Positions 32,951-45,963 are shown, counted from the stretch's first letter. The stretch: DNA of 64,000 nt from Porphyra umbilicalis (GCA_002049455.2 KV919078.1:1-64000), one strand, 5' to 3'. Made by a program: numbers and translations. The notes: generated from the sequence alone by a model not told the origin.

Positions 32951-34835
32951 ATCTCATTCATATCAACCCTGTCCTTGCGTCCCGTCGGATCCGCGTCGGA
33001 CCGTAAAACAGTGGTGGAATCGCCGATCGGTCCGACGGGTAGCACCCCATTGTCCGACGCTACATTTGTGGCACATGAACGTCACGCAGAGAAACGACAC
33101 AGGCGGCCTGCCTTCTTCATCCAACTTGTGCATATCATCCCCCCCACATCTCTGCCATCTCTCCCCTGCCTGCCTCTCCGTTCCCCGCATACTGCCCCTC
33201 TTCCCGCGCTCCCCCCCCTATGTCATCATGGCAATCAAGCAAAGCGCCCCTCCTTCCCTGCGTCGGCGTCGCCGCGGCGTCCGCCGCCCGGCGCTTTGGT
33301 GGCTGCCGGCGGCGGATTTTCCGCACCGCGCCGCTGCGGCGGACGGGGCAGCACGCTTTCCCCTTCCTCCCCGCCGCCGCCGCCGCCGCCACCGCCGCCA
33401 CCGCCGCCACCGCTGCCACCGCCGCCACCTTCGTCTGCGCGTCGGCCGCCCTCCCCGTGCCGGCCCTCCTCCCCACCTCCCCCGCCGCGTCCGCTCCGGC
33501 CGCCGCCGCTTTTGTGGCCGCCCCGAAGTCGTAGTCTGTGTACGCCGCGCGGACGGCCTGCTGGGTGGCGTCTGAGGGGGGGGGGGGGGGAGTGGGGAAA
33601 GTCGAAGTGCCCGCGTCGGCCTGTGAAGGGGGTGGGAAAGGGGACGGGGCGTCGACCGGGGGGTGGGGAATCGGCCGACGCCGCCGTCGCTGCGACGTAG
33701 TGGGGTGGGGTCTGCGTGGCTACTTTTCGGCCCCGCGTAGCCGGTTGGGGGGGGCGGCTGGTGGTGCCGCACCGCCATCGCCGCTGACGCTGGAGTTTGC
33801 CGACTCCCTGACGCCTCCGTCGCGGTAGCCGGAGCTCGACGCAGACAGCGGCGGCGGCGGCGGGGGCCCTGCGGTGGTCTTCCGCCCAGCTCCCCCGCCG
33901 TTGCCACCGCGGCGGTTGCCGCCGCCACCACCGCCGGCTTCAGGGAGGCGACCATCGGGGGGGGCGCCGGCACGCCGGGGAGTCCGGCGTCGGTGTCAGC
34001 CGGCGGGTGGTCCATGCCGCGGGCGACACCCGTTGTGCGGGACGGGGCCGCCGCGGCGGTGGCGTCTCCGTCGGTGGTGGCCCTGACGGTTGTGGCGTCG
34101 CCGGCGCCCCTCGCGCGTGAGTGCTGCTGTTTGTGAGGGGGGTGTCTGTGCCCCCGTTGACGGGGCTGGCCGTGGCGGCGGTGGCGGCAGAGGCGGGGGG
34201 GGGCGGGGAAGCGGACGCCGTGGCGGCCGAGTGGCTTGCGGCGGCAGTGTTGCTCGGCGTGAGCCACACGATTGAGTAGGTGGGCGGGCTGCTGGTGGTG
34301 GGGTTTGTCTGGGCGGTATAGGAGCTGACTAGGATGCCGGCTTGGGGAAGCACGTTATCGGGGAGCCGTTGCCCTGCAAATAGTAGGCTGTGGGGGGGAC
34401 CCGACGTGAGAATAGTGGGGAGCCAGCTGGGGGGCGGGGGGGGGAGGTACCAGGGAGCCGCAGCCGTGTTCCTATGTCCGAGAGAAAAAGAAGCGGGGTG
34501 CTTTCGACTCCTCCTCGGACCAGCGCGCGGCGAGGAGCCGAGGGTGGGCAGCAAGTGAGCGTGGGAGGGGGGGGGAGCCCCGACTCGTCTTGTCCGACGG
34601 GGGGTCCGATTCCGCAGAGGCTCTTATATTCCCGCCATGGCCCGATATTTTGGCGCCACAGGGGCGTCAACGCGCACAAACGAGGGGGTGAAAGTGTGGG
34701 CGAGTGCACATTGTGTGGCAAAAAAGAAAGAGTTACTGTTCACCCCACTCCAGAGGCACCAGGAGTTCGGGTTCGTCGGATTTGATCGGATCCGAATGTC
34801 CTGCCGAGGCTCCGAAAATCCGATGCCGTCGGTAT
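32951..34835. repeat. Macrosatellite monomer 6
   Basis: 1,885 bases. Private A at 34747 within the C run near its right end; C run before the small ORF is one base shorter than in monomers 1-5. Confidence 0.95.
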
Positions 34836-36722
34836 ATCTCATTCATATCAACCCTGTCCTTGCGTCCCGTCGGATCCGCGTCGGACCGTAAAACAGTGGT
34901 GGAATCGCCGATCGGTCCGACGGGTAGCACCCCATTGTCCGACGCTACATTTGTGGCACATGAACGTCACGCAGAGAAACGACACAGGCGGCCTGCCTTC
35001 TTCATCCAACTTGTGCATATCATCCCCCCCACATCTCTGCCATCTCTCCCCTGCCTGCCTCTCCGTTCCCCGCATACTGCCCCTCTTCCCGCGCTCCCCC
35101 CCCCTATGTCATCATGGCAATCAAGCAAAGCGCCCCTCCTTCCCTGCGTCGGCGTCGCCGCGGCGTCCGCCGCCCGGCGCTTTGGTGGCTGCCGGCGGCG
35201 GATTTTCCGCACCGCGCCGCTGCGGCGGACGGGGCAGCACGCTTTCCCCTTCCTCCCCGCCGCCGCCGCCGCCGCCACCGCCGCCACCGCCGCCACCGCT
35301 GCCACCGCCGCCACCTTCGTCTGCGCGTCGGCCGCCCTCCCCGTGCCGGCCCTCCTCCCCACCTCCCCCGCCGCGTCCGCTCCGGCCGCCGCCGCTTTTG
35401 TGGCCGCCCCGAAGTCGTAGTCTGTGTACGCCGCGCGGACGGCCTGCTGGGTGGCGTCTGAGGGGGGGGGGGGGGGAGTGGGGAAAGTCGAAGTGCCCGC
35501 GTCGGCCTGTGAAGGGGGTGGGAAAGGGGACGGGGCGTCGACCGGGGGGTGGGGAATCGGCCGACGCCGCCGTCGCTGCGACGTAGTGGGGTGGGGTCTG
35601 CGTGGCTACTTTTCGGCCCCGCGTAGCCGGTTGGGGGGGGCGGCTGGTGGTGCCGCACCGCCATCGCCGCTGACGCTGGAGTTTGCCGACTCCCTGACGC
35701 CTCCGTCGCGGTAGCCGGAGCTCGACGCAGACAGCGGCGGCGGCGGCGGGGGCCCTGCGGTGGTCTTCCGCCCAGCTCCCCCGCCGTTGCCACCGCGGCG
35801 GTTGCCGCCGCCACCACCGCCGGCTTCAGGGAGGCGACCATCGGGGGGGGCGCCGGCACGCCGGGGAGTCCGGCGTCGGTGTCAGCCGGCGGGTGGTCCA
35901 TGCCGCGGGCGACACCCGTTGTGCGGGACGGGGCCGCCGCGGCGGTGGCGTCTCCGTCGGTGGTGGCCCTGACGGTTGTGGCGTCGCCGGCGCCCCTCGC
36001 GCGTGAGTGCTGCTGTTTGTGAGGGGGGTGTCTGTGCCCCCGTTGACGGGGCTGGCCGTGGCGGCGGTGGCGGCAGAGGCGGGGGGGGGCGGGGAAGCGG
36101 ACGCCGTGGCGGCCGAGTGGCTTGCGGCGGCAGTGTTGCTCGGCGTGAGCCACACGATTGAGTAGGTGGGCGGGCTGCTGGTGGTGGGGTTTGTCTGGGC
36201 GGTATAGGAGCTGACTAGGATGCCGGCTTGGGGAAGCACGTTATCGGGGAGCCGTTGCCCTGCAAATAGTAGGCTGTGGGGGGGACCCGACGTGAGAATA
36301 GTGGGGAGCCAGCTGGGGGGCGGGGGGGGGAGGTACCAGGGAGCCGCAGCCGTGTTCCTATGTCCGAGAGAAAAAGAAGCGGGGTGCTTTCGACTCCTCC
36401 TCGGACCAGCGCGCGGCGAGGAGCCGAGGGTGGGCAGCAAGTGAGCGTGGGAGGGGGGGGGAGCCCCGACTCGTCTTGTCCGACGGGGGGTCCGATTCCG
36501 CAGAGGCTCTTATATTCCCGCCATGGCCCGATATTTTGGCGCCACAGGGGCGTCAACGCGCACAAACGAGGGGGTGAAAGTGTGGGCGAGTGCACATTGT
36601 GTGGCAAAAAAAGAAAGAGTTACTGTTCACCCCCCTCCAGAGGCACCAGGAGTTCGGGTTCGTCGGATTTGATCGGATCCGAATGTCCTGCCGAGGCTCC
36701 GAAAATCCGATGCCGTCGGTAT
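34836..36722. repeat. Macrosatellite monomer 7
   Basis: 1,887 bases, the longest. One extra A in the A run near 36606. Confidence 0.95.
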
Positions 36723-38606
36723 ATCTCATTCATATCAACCCTGTCCTTGCGTCCCGTCGGATCCGCGTCGGACCGTAAAACAGTGGTGGAATCGCCGATC
36801 GGTCCGACGGGTAGCACCCCATTGTCCGACGCTACATTTGTGGCACATGAACGTCACGCAGAGAAACGACACAGGCGGCCTGCCTTCTTCATCCAACTTG
36901 TGCATATCATCCCCCCCACATCTCTGCCATCTCTCCCCTGCCTGCCTCTCCGTTCCCCGCATACTGCCCCTCTTCCCGCGCTCCCCCCCCCTATGTCATC
37001 ATGGCAATCAAGCAAAGCGCCCCTCCTTCCCTGCGTCGGCGTCGCCGCGGCGTCCGCCGCCCGGCGCTTTGGTGGCTGCCGGCGGCGGATTTTCCGCACC
37101 GCGCCGCTGCGGCGGACGGGGCAGCACGCTTTCCCCTTCCTCCCCGCCGCCGCCGCCGCCGCCACCGCCGCCACCGCCGCCACCGCTGCCACCGCCGCCA
37201 CCTTCGTCTGCGCGTCGGCCGCCCTCCCCGTGCCGGCCCTCCTCCCCACCTCCCCCGCCGCGTCCGCTCCGGCCGCCGCCGCTTTTGTGGCCGCCCCGAA
37301 GTCGTAGTCTGTGTACGCCGCGCGGACGGCCTGCTGGGTGGCGTCTGAGGGGGGGGGGGGGGGAGTGGGGAAAGTCGAAGTGCCCGCGTCGGCCTGTGAA
37401 GGGGGTGGGAAAGGGGACGGGGCGTCGACCGGGGGGTGGGGAATCGGCCGACGCCGCCGTCGCTGCGACGTAGTGGGGTGGGGTCTGCGTGGCTACTTTT
37501 CGGCCCCGCGTAGCCGGTTGGGGGGGGCGGCTGGTGGTGCCGCACCGCCATCGCCGCTGACGCTGGAGTTTGCCGACTCCCTGACGCCTCCGTCGCGGTA
37601 GCCGGAGCTCGACGCAGACAGCGGCGGCGGCGGCGGGGGCCCTGCGGTGGTCTTCCGCCCAGCTCCCCCGCCGTTGCCACCGCGGCGGTTGCCGCCGCCA
37701 CCACCGCCGGCTTCAGGGAGGCGACCATCGGGGGGGGCGCCGGCACGCCGGGGAGTCCGGCGTCGGTGTCAGCCGGCGGGTGGTCCATGCCGCGGGCGAC
37801 ACCCGTTGTGCGGGACGGGGCCGCCGCGGCGGTGGCGTCTCCGTCGGTGGTGGCCCTGACGGTTGTGGCGTCGCCGGCGCCCCTCGCGCGTGAGTGCTGC
37901 TGTTTGTGAGGGGGGTGTCTGTGCCCCCGTTGACGGGGCTGGCCGTGGCGGCGGTGGCGGCAGAGGCGGGGGGGGGCGGGGAAGCGGACGCCGTGGCGGC
38001 CGAGTGGCTTGCGGCGGCAGTGTTGCTCGGCGTGAGCCACACGATTGAGTAGGTGGGCGGGCTGCTGGTGGTGGGGTTTGTCTGGGCGGTATAGGAGCTG
38101 ACTAGGATGCCGGCTTGGGGAAGCACGTTATCGGGGAGCCGTTGCCCTGCAAATAGTAGGCTGTGGGGGGACCCGACGTGAGAATAGTGGGGAGCCAGCT
38201 GGGGGGCGGGGGGGGGAGGTACCAGGGAGCCGCAGCCGTGTTCCTATGTCCGAGAGAAAAAGAAGCGGGGTGCTTTCGACTCCTCCTCGGACCAGCGCGC
38301 GGCGAGGAGCCGAGGGTGGGCAGCAAGTGAGCGTGGGAGGGGGGGGGAGCCCCGACTCGTCTTGTCCGACGGGGGGTCCGATTCCGCAGAGGCTCTTATA
38401 TTCCCGCCATGGCCCGATATTTTGGCGCCACAGGGGCGTCAACGCGCACAAACGAGGGGGTGAAAGTGTGGGCGAGTGCACATTGTGTGGCAAAAAAGAA
38501 AGAGTTACTGTTCACCCCCTCCAGAGGCACCAGGAGTTCGGGTTCGTCGGATTTGATCGGATCCGAATGTCCTGCCGAGGCTCCGAAAATCCGATGCCGT
38601 CGGTAT
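36723..38606. repeat. Macrosatellite monomer 8
   Basis: 1,884 bases. C form; 5-C run near the right end. Confidence 0.95.
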
Positions 38607-40489
38607 ATCTCATTCATATCAACCCTGTCCTTGCGTCCCGTCGGATCCGCGTCGGACCGTAAAACAGTGGTGGAATCGCCGATCGGTCCGACGGGTAGCA
38701 CCCCATTGTCCGACGCTACATTTGTGGCACATGAACGTCACGCAGAGAAACGACACAGGCGGCCTGCCTTCTTCATCCAACTTGTGCATATCATCCCCCC
38801 CACATCTCTGCCATCTCTCCCCTGCCTGCCTCTCCGTTCCCCGCATACTGCCCCTCTTCCCGCGCTCCCCCCCCTATGTCATCATGGCAATCAAGCAAAG
38901 CGCCCCTCCTTCCCTGCGTCGGCGTCGCCGCGGCGTCCGCCGCCCGGCGCTTTGGTGGCTGCCGGCGGCGGATTTTCCGCACCGCGCCGCTGCGGCGGAC
39001 GGGGCAGCACGCTTTCCCCTTCCTCCCCGCCGCCGCCGCCGCCGCCACCGCCGCCACCGCCGCCACCGCTGCCACCGCCGCCACCTTCGTCTGCGCGTCG
39101 GCCGCCCTCCCCGTGCCGGCCCTCCTCCCCACCTCCCCCGCCGCGTCCGCTCCGGCCGCCGCCGCTTTTGTGGCCGCCCCGAAGTCGTAGTCTGTGTACG
39201 CCGCGCGGACGGCCTGCTGGGTGGCGTCTGAGGGGGGGGGGGGGGGAGTGGGGAAAGTCGAAGTGCCCGCGTCGGCCTGTGAAGGGGGTGGGAAAGGGGA
39301 CGGGGCGTCGACCGGGGGGTGGGGAATCGGCCGACGCCGCCGTCGCTGCGACGTAGTGGGGTGGGGTCTGCGTGGCTACTTTTCGGCCCCGCGTAGCCGG
39401 TTGGGGGGGGCGGCTGGTGGTGCCGCACCGCCATCGCCGCTGACGCTGGAGTTTGCCGACTCCCTGACGCCTCCGTCGCGGTAGCCGGAGCTCGACGCAG
39501 ACAGCGGCGGCGGCGGCGGGGGCCCTGCGGTGGTCTTCCGCCCAGCTCCCCCGCCGTTGCCACCGCGGCGGTTGCCGCCGCCACCACCGCCGGCTTCAGG
39601 GAGGCGACCATCGGGGGGGGCGCCGGCACGCCGGGGAGTCCGGCGTCGGTGTCAGCCGGCGGGTGGTCCATGCCGCGGGCGACACCCGTTGTGCGGGACG
39701 GGGCCGCCGCGGCGGTGGCGTCTCCGTCGGTGGTGGCCCTGACGGTTGTGGCGTCGCCGGCGCCCCTCGCGCGTGAGTGCTGCTGTTTGTGAGGGGGGTG
39801 TCTGTGCCCCCGTTGACGGGGCTGGCCGTGGCGGCGGTGGCGGCAGAGGCGGGGGGGGGCGGGGAAGCGGACGCCGTGGCGGCCGAGTGGCTTGCGGCGG
39901 CAGTGTTGCTCGGCGTGAGCCACACGATTGAGTAGGTGGGCGGGCTGCTGGTGGTGGGGTTTGTCTGGGCGGTATAGGAGCTGACTAGGATGCCGGCTTG
40001 GGGAAGCACGTTATCGGGGAGCCGTTGCCCTGCAAATAGTAGGCTGTGGGGGGGACCCGACGTGAGAATAGTGGGGAGCCAGCTGGGGGGCGGGGGGGGA
40101 GGTACCAGGGAGCCGCAGCCGTGTTCCTATGTCCGAGAGAAAAAGAAGCGGGGTGCTTTCGACTCCTCCTCGGACCAGCGCGCGGCGAGGAGCCGAGGGT
40201 GGGCAGCAAGTGAGCGTGGGAGGGGGGGGGAGCCCCGACTCGTCTTGTCCGACGGGGGGTCCGATTCCGCAGAGGCTCTTATATTCCCGCCATGGCCCGA
40301 TATTTTGGCGCCACAGGGGCGTCAACGCGCACAAACGAGGGGGTGAAAGTGTGGGCGAGTGCACATTGTGTGGCAAAAAAGAAAGAGTTACTGTTCACCC
40401 CCTCCAGAGGCACCAGGAGTTCGGGTTCGTCGGATTTGATCGGATCCGAATGTCCTGCCGAGGCTCCGAAAATCCGATGCCGTCGGTAT
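38607..40489. repeat. Macrosatellite monomer 9
   Basis: 1,883 bases. C form; shortened C runs before the small ORF and near the right end. Confidence 0.95.
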
Positions 40490-42374
40490 ATCTCATTCAT
40501 ATCAACCCTGTCCTTGCGTCCCGTCGGATCCGCGTCGGACCGTAAAACAGTGGTGGAATCGCCGATCGGTCCGACGGGTAGCACCCCATTGTCCGACGCT
40601 ACATTTGTGGCACATGAACGTCACGCAGAGAAACGACACAGGCGGCCTGCCTTCTTCATCCAACTTGTGCATATCATCCCCCCCACATCTCTGCCATCTC
40701 TCCCCTGCCTGCCTCTCCGTTCCCCGCATACTGCCCCTCTTCCCGCGCTCCCCCCCCTATGTCATCATGGCAATCAAGCAAAGCGCCCCTCCTTCCCTGC
40801 GTCGGCGTCGCCGCGGCGTCCGCCGCCCGGCGCTTTGGTGGCTGCCGGCGGCGGATTTTCCGCACCGCGCCGCTGCGGCGGACGGGGCAGCACGCTTTCC
40901 CCTTCCTCCCCGCCGCCGCCGCCGCCGCCACCGCCGCCACCGCCGCCACCGCTGCCACCGCCGCCACCTTCGTCTGCGCGTCGGCCGCCCTCCCCGTGCC
41001 GGCCCTCCTCCCCACCTCCCCCGCCGCGTCCGCTCCGGCCGCCGCCGCTTTTGTGGCCGCCCCGAAGTCGTAGTCTGTGTACGCCGCGCGGACGGCCTGC
41101 TGGGTGGCGTCTGAGGGGGGGGGGGGGGGGAGTGGGGAAAGTCGAAGTGCCCGCGTCGGCCTGTGAAGGGGGTGGGAAAGGGGACGGGGCGTCGACCGGG
41201 GGGTGGGGAATCGGCCGACGCCGCCGTCGCTGCGACGTAGTGGGGTGGGGTCTGCGTGGCTACTTTTCGGCCCCGCGTAGCCGGTTGGGGGGGGCGGCTG
41301 GTGGTGCCGCACCGCCATCGCCGCTGACGCTGGAGTTTGCCGACTCCCTGACGCCTCCGTCGCGGTAGCCGGAGCTCGACGCAGACAGCGGCGGCGGCGG
41401 CGGGGGCCCTGCGGTGGTCTTCCGCCCAGCTCCCCCGCCGTTGCCACCGCGGCGGTTGCCGCCGCCACCACCGCCGGCTTCAGGGAGGCGACCATCGGGG
41501 GGGGCGCCGGCACGCCGGGGAGTCCGGCGTCGGTGTCAGCCGGCGGGTGGTCCATGCCGCGGGCGACACCCGTTGTGCGGGACGGGGCCGCCGCGGCGGT
41601 GGCGTCTCCGTCGGTGGTGGCCCTGACGGTTGTGGCGTCGCCGGCGCCCCTCGCGCGTGAGTGCTGCTGTTTGTGAGGGGGGTGTCTGTGCCCCCGTTGA
41701 CGGGGCTGGCCGTGGCGGCGGTGGCGGCAGAGGCGGGGGGGGGCGGGGAAGCGGACGCCGTGGCGGCCGAGTGGCTTGCGGCGGCAGTGTTGCTCGGCGT
41801 GAGCCACACGATTGAGTAGGTGGGCGGGCTGCTGGTGGTGGGGTTTGTCTGGGCGGTATAGGAGCTGACTAGGATGCCGGCTTGGGGAAGCACGTTATCG
41901 GGGAGCCGTTGCCCTGCAAATAGTAGGCTGTGGGGGGGACCCGACGTGAGAATAGTGGGGAGCCAGCTGGGGGGCGGGGGGGGGAGGTACCAGGGAGCCG
42001 CAGCCGTGTTCCTATGTCCGAGAGAAAAAGAAGCGGGGTGCTTTCGACTCCTCCTCGGACCAGCGCGCGGCGAGGAGCCGAGGGTGGGCAGCAAGTGAGC
42101 GTGGGAGGGGGGGGGAGCCCCGACTCGTCTTGTCCGACGGGGGGTCCGATTCCGCAGAGGCTCTTATATTCCCGCCATGGCCCGATATTTTGGCGCCACA
42201 GGGGCGTCAACGCGCACAAACGAGGGGGTGAAAGTGTGGGCGAGTGCACATTGTGTGGCAAAAAAGAAAGAGTTACTGTTCACCCCCTCCAGAGGCACCA
42301 GGAGTTCGGGTTCGTCGGATTTGATCGGATCCGAATGTCCTGCCGAGGCTCCGAAAATCCGATGCCGTCGGTAT
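40490..42374. repeat. Macrosatellite monomer 10
   Basis: 1,885 bases. C form; long G run near 41115. Confidence 0.95.
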
Positions 42375-44253
42375 ATCTCATTCATATCAACCCTGTCCTT
42401 GCGTCCCGTCGGATCCGCGTCGGACCGTAAAACAGTGGTGGAATCGCCGATCGGTCCGACGGGTAGCACCCCATTGTCCGACGCTACATTTGTGGCACAT
42501 GAACGTCACGCAGAGAAACGACACAGGCGGCCTGCCTTCTTCATCCAACTTGTGCATATCATCCCCCCCACATCTCTGCCATCTCTCCCCTGCCTGCCTC
42601 TCCGTTCCCCGCATACTGCCCCTCTTCCCGCGCTCCCCCCCCTATGTCATCATGGCAATCAAGCAAAGCGCCCCTCCTTCCCTGCGTCGGCGTCGCCGCG
42701 GCGTCCGCCGCCCGGCGCTTTGGTGGCTGCCGGCGGCGGATTTTCCGCACCGCGCCGCTGCGGCGGACGGGGCAGCACGCTTTCCCCTTCCTCCCCGCCG
42801 CCGCCGCCGCCGCCACCGCCGCCACCGCCGCCACCGCTGCCACCGCCGCCACCTTCGTCTGCGCGTCGGCCGCCCTCCCCGTGCCGGCCCTCCTCCCCAC
42901 CTCCCCCGCCGCGTCCGCTCCGGCCGCCGCCGCTTTTGTGGCCGCCCCGAAGTCGTAGTCTGTGTACGCCGCGCGGACGGCCTGCTGGGTGGCGTCTGAG
43001 GGGGGGGGGGGGGGAGTGGGGAAAGTCGAAGTGCCCGCGTCGGCCTGTGAAGGGGGTGGGAAAGGGGACGGGGCGTCGACCGGGGGGTGGGGAATCGGCC
43101 GACGCCGCCGTCGCTGCGACGTAGTGGGGTGGGGTCTGCGTGGCTACTTTCGGCCCCGCGTAGCCGGTTGGGGGGGGCGGCTGGTGGTGCCGCACCGCCA
43201 TCGCCGCTGACGCTGGAGTTTGCCGACTCCCTGACGCCTCCGTCGCGGTAGCCGGAGCTCGACGCAGACAGCGGCGGCGGCGGCGGGGGCCCTGCGGTGG
43301 TCTTCCGCCCAGCTCCCCCGCCGTTGCCACCGCGGCGGTTGCCGCCGCCACCACCGCCGGCTTCAGGGAGGCGACCATCGGGGGGGCGCCGGCACGCCGG
43401 GGAGTCCGGCGTCGGTGTCAGCCGGCGGGTGGTCCATGCCGCGGGCGACACCCGTTGTGCGGGACGGGGCCGCCGCGGCGGTGGCGTCTCCGTCGGTGGT
43501 GGCCCTGACGGTTGTGGCGTCGCCGGCGCCCCTCGCGCGTGAGTGCTGCTGTTTGTGAGGGGGGTGTCTGTGCCCCCGTTGACGGGGCTGGCCGTGGCGG
43601 CGGTGGCGGCAGAGGCGGGGGGGCGGGGAAGCGGACGCCGTGGCGGCCGAGTGGCTTGCGGCGGCAGTGTTGCTCGGCGTGAGCCACACGATTGAGTAGG
43701 TGGGCGGGCTGCTGGTGGTGGGGTTTGTCTGGGCGGTATAGGAGCTGACTAGGATGCCGGCTTGGGGAAGCACGTTATCGGGGAGCCGTTGCCCTGCAAA
43801 TAGTAGGCTGTGGGGGGGACCCGACGTGAGAATAGTGGGGAGCCAGCTGGGGGCGGGGGGGGAGGTACCAGGGAGCCGCAGCCGTGTTCCTATGTCCGAG
43901 AGAAAAAGAAGCGGGGTGCTTTCGACTCCTCCTCGGACCAGCGCGCGGCGAGGAGCCGAGGGTGGGCAGCAAGTGAGCGTGGGAGGGGGGGGGAGCCCCG
44001 ACTCGTCTTGTCCGACGGGGGGTCCGATTCCGCAGAGGCTCTTATATTCCCGCCATGGCCCGATATTTTGGCGCCACAGGGGCGTCAACGCGCACAAACG
44101 AGGGGGTGAAAGTGTGGGCGAGTGCACATTGTGTGGCAAAAAAGAAAGAGTTACTGTTCACCCCCCTCCAGAGGCACCAGGAGTTCGGGTTCGTCGGATT
44201 TGATCGGATCCGAATGTCCTGCCGAGGCTCCGAAAATCCGATGCCGTCGGTAT
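42375..44253. repeat. Macrosatellite monomer 11, right-edge copy
   Basis: 1,879 bases, the shortest. It has lost single bases at several homopolymers: a T near 43150, and Gs near 43381, 43617 and 43850. It is the most diverged copy and abuts the 503-bp TIR element. Confidence 0.95.
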
Positions 44254-44254
44254 A

Positions 44255-44757
44255 TCTTGTGTTCACGCGCAAACGCGCAATTCTTGTAAAAAGCTCCGTA
44301 ACAATCTTGCGGACCGGCCTGCATGTAGCCGTAAACGGCGATTTCGCCCACAACAATTTGCGCAGCGGAAGAGCGTGTTGTCCGGTTTGTCAACTTTATA
44401 CCATCCGAACCGTCTCGAGGCGCTGAGCACGGCCATAGCCTTCCCTCAGCCCGGTCGCCGCTTCCCTGCACGTCGCAAATACTTGCGACGTCAGCATCTT
44501 ACGGAGGAGGCCTAGCTGTAGAACGACCATGTCGCTTACGCCATAGGCATTGACAATCTCCCAGCAGTCAGCAGCCTGTGCAGCTGGCTACAGTACCAGC
44601 TTGTGGGTCACCCTGTAAAATGTAAGCCACCAACTCTTGCGGCCTGTCCCGCAGTTCTTCCACAGTTCTTCCACAAATTGATGCCCTTGCGGAGGGCCTT
44701 TCGGAGGGGGTTTCGGAGCTTTTTACAAGAAAAACGCGTTTGCGCGTCAACACACGA
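44255..44757. mobile_element. 503-bp TIR element with TA duplication at the array edge
   Basis: Terminal inverted repeats of 44 bases (44255-44298 and 44714-44757) match at 39 of 44 positions, including the shared cores GACGCGCAAACGCG-type and TTCTTGTAAAAAGCTCCG. TA flanks both ends (44253-44254 and 44758-44759). The interior has no long ORF, so the element is non-autonomous. The TIR sequence is unrelated to that of the 300-bp MITE. Confidence 0.85.
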
Positions 44758-44893
44758 TAAGCGCCACTGCGCTGCGGGGGGCGCCTCTGCCGGCCGCGCG
44801 GGCGCGTGCCGACGGTGCGCAGGTGGCCAGCACTTCCTCGCCCCGCCCCGCCCGCCGCCCGCCCCGCCCGCCGCCCGCCCCGCGACGCCCCGC

Positions 44894-44924
<31 letters not shown>

Positions 44925-45166
44925 CGGCGCGGCCCGCCGCGGGCGCCGGGCTGCCCGAGCGATGCGGACCTACCCCGCCGGCCACACCCACCCCCCGCCG
45001 ACGCGCGGTCGGCCGTGACCGGCGCCCGCTGTGCGGGGCGACACCCCCGTGTTCCGCGGCCGCCCGTCGCGCCCGCGCCGGCGGGCCCCGACCCCGTCTT
45101 GCCGCCGCCGCCGCCGGCGTGCGGGCCCGTTGGAATTTACGGCCAGCTTCTTCTCCTCTCTCTCTT
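44758..45166. other. GC-rich upstream region of the NYN gene
   Basis: About 410 bases dominated by CCG/GCC repeats. It presumably contains the promoter of the NYN gene; no TATA box is visible. Confidence 0.4.
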
Positions 45167-45188
45167 CCCCCCCCCCCCCCCCCCCCCC
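45167..45188 (+). promoter_or_regulatory. C22 tract immediately 5' of the NYN start
   Basis: Twenty-two consecutive C preceded by a C/T-rich stretch and followed by acc and the ATG at 45192. Longest example of the recurring arrangement. Confidence 0.55.
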
Positions 45189-45191
45189 ACC

Positions 45192-45963
45192 ATGGGCGGC
45201 GCGGCGGCAGTCTATTGGGATTTTGAAAACATCCACCTGTCCCTCCTCCACCTCCCCGGCGGGCCGTGTGCCCCCCCCCCCCCGGCGGCGGCGGCGCCAA
45301 GCCGACGACCGCCGAAAAGCGCGCCGCCGCCGCCCGCGAGCGCCCCGTCAATGTCGACGCGGTGATGGCGCTGCTCGCCGCCCGCGTCGGCCGCGTGGAC
45401 GTGAATGTGGCGTATGCCAACTGGGCGGCGACGCCGCCCGCCTACGCGGCGGCCCTCCACCGCCACGCCGTGGAGCTCGTGCAGCTCTACCCGCGGGGGG
45501 CGCACGCCAAGAATGGGGCCGACATCCGCCTCGCCCTCGACGCGGTGGAGGACACCCGCCGGCACCCGCACGTGGGGACGGTCGTCATTGTGGGGGGGGA
45601 CAGCGACTACATTGCCGTCGCGCAGGCGGCGCGGCGCGCGGGCAAGACCGTCGTGGGCGTCGGCGTGCGCGCAACGACCAACCGGTATTGGGCGGCGGCG
45701 TGCCACCAGTTTTACTATTATGAGGAGGTGGTGGTGCCGCCGGTGGTGGCGCCGCCGGTGGTGGCGCCGCCGGTGGTGGCGCCGCCGGTGGTGGCACCGC
45801 CGGTGGTGGCGTCGCCCACGGCGGCGTCGCCCACAGCGGCGTCGCCCGAGGCCGCCAAGGAGGAGGCAAAGGCGGCCGCGCGGCCGCCGCTCGACAGCCC
45901 CGACGGCGCCGACGGCAGCGCCGACGGCGGTGATGCGCCAGCGGCGGTGGCCGACGCGGCGGC

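Larger units (their letters stand above)
23533..44254. repeat. Macrosatellite: 11 head-to-tail monomers of about 1,884 bp
   Basis: The landmark atctcattcatatcaaccctg recurs at 23533, 25416, 27296, 29179, 31065, 32951, 34836, 36723, 38607, 40490 and 42375, and monomer 11 ends at about 44253. Spacing is 1,879-1,887 bases. Monomers differ almost only in homopolymer length plus a handful of substitutions, so identity is above 99% by eye. The number of monomers is integral: the left edge and the right edge are in the same phase. A G/C substitution near the monomer end (cacgagg versus caccagg) divides the array into monomers 1-4 and 5-11. Each monomer carries an MFS gene remnant in its distal part. 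Confidence 0.98.

Noticed and set aside
23533-44254. Tandem Helitron insertion
   Set aside because: The monomer can be read as starting with TC after an A, but it lacks the CTRR 3' end preceded by a hairpin, and no Rep/helicase coding is present.
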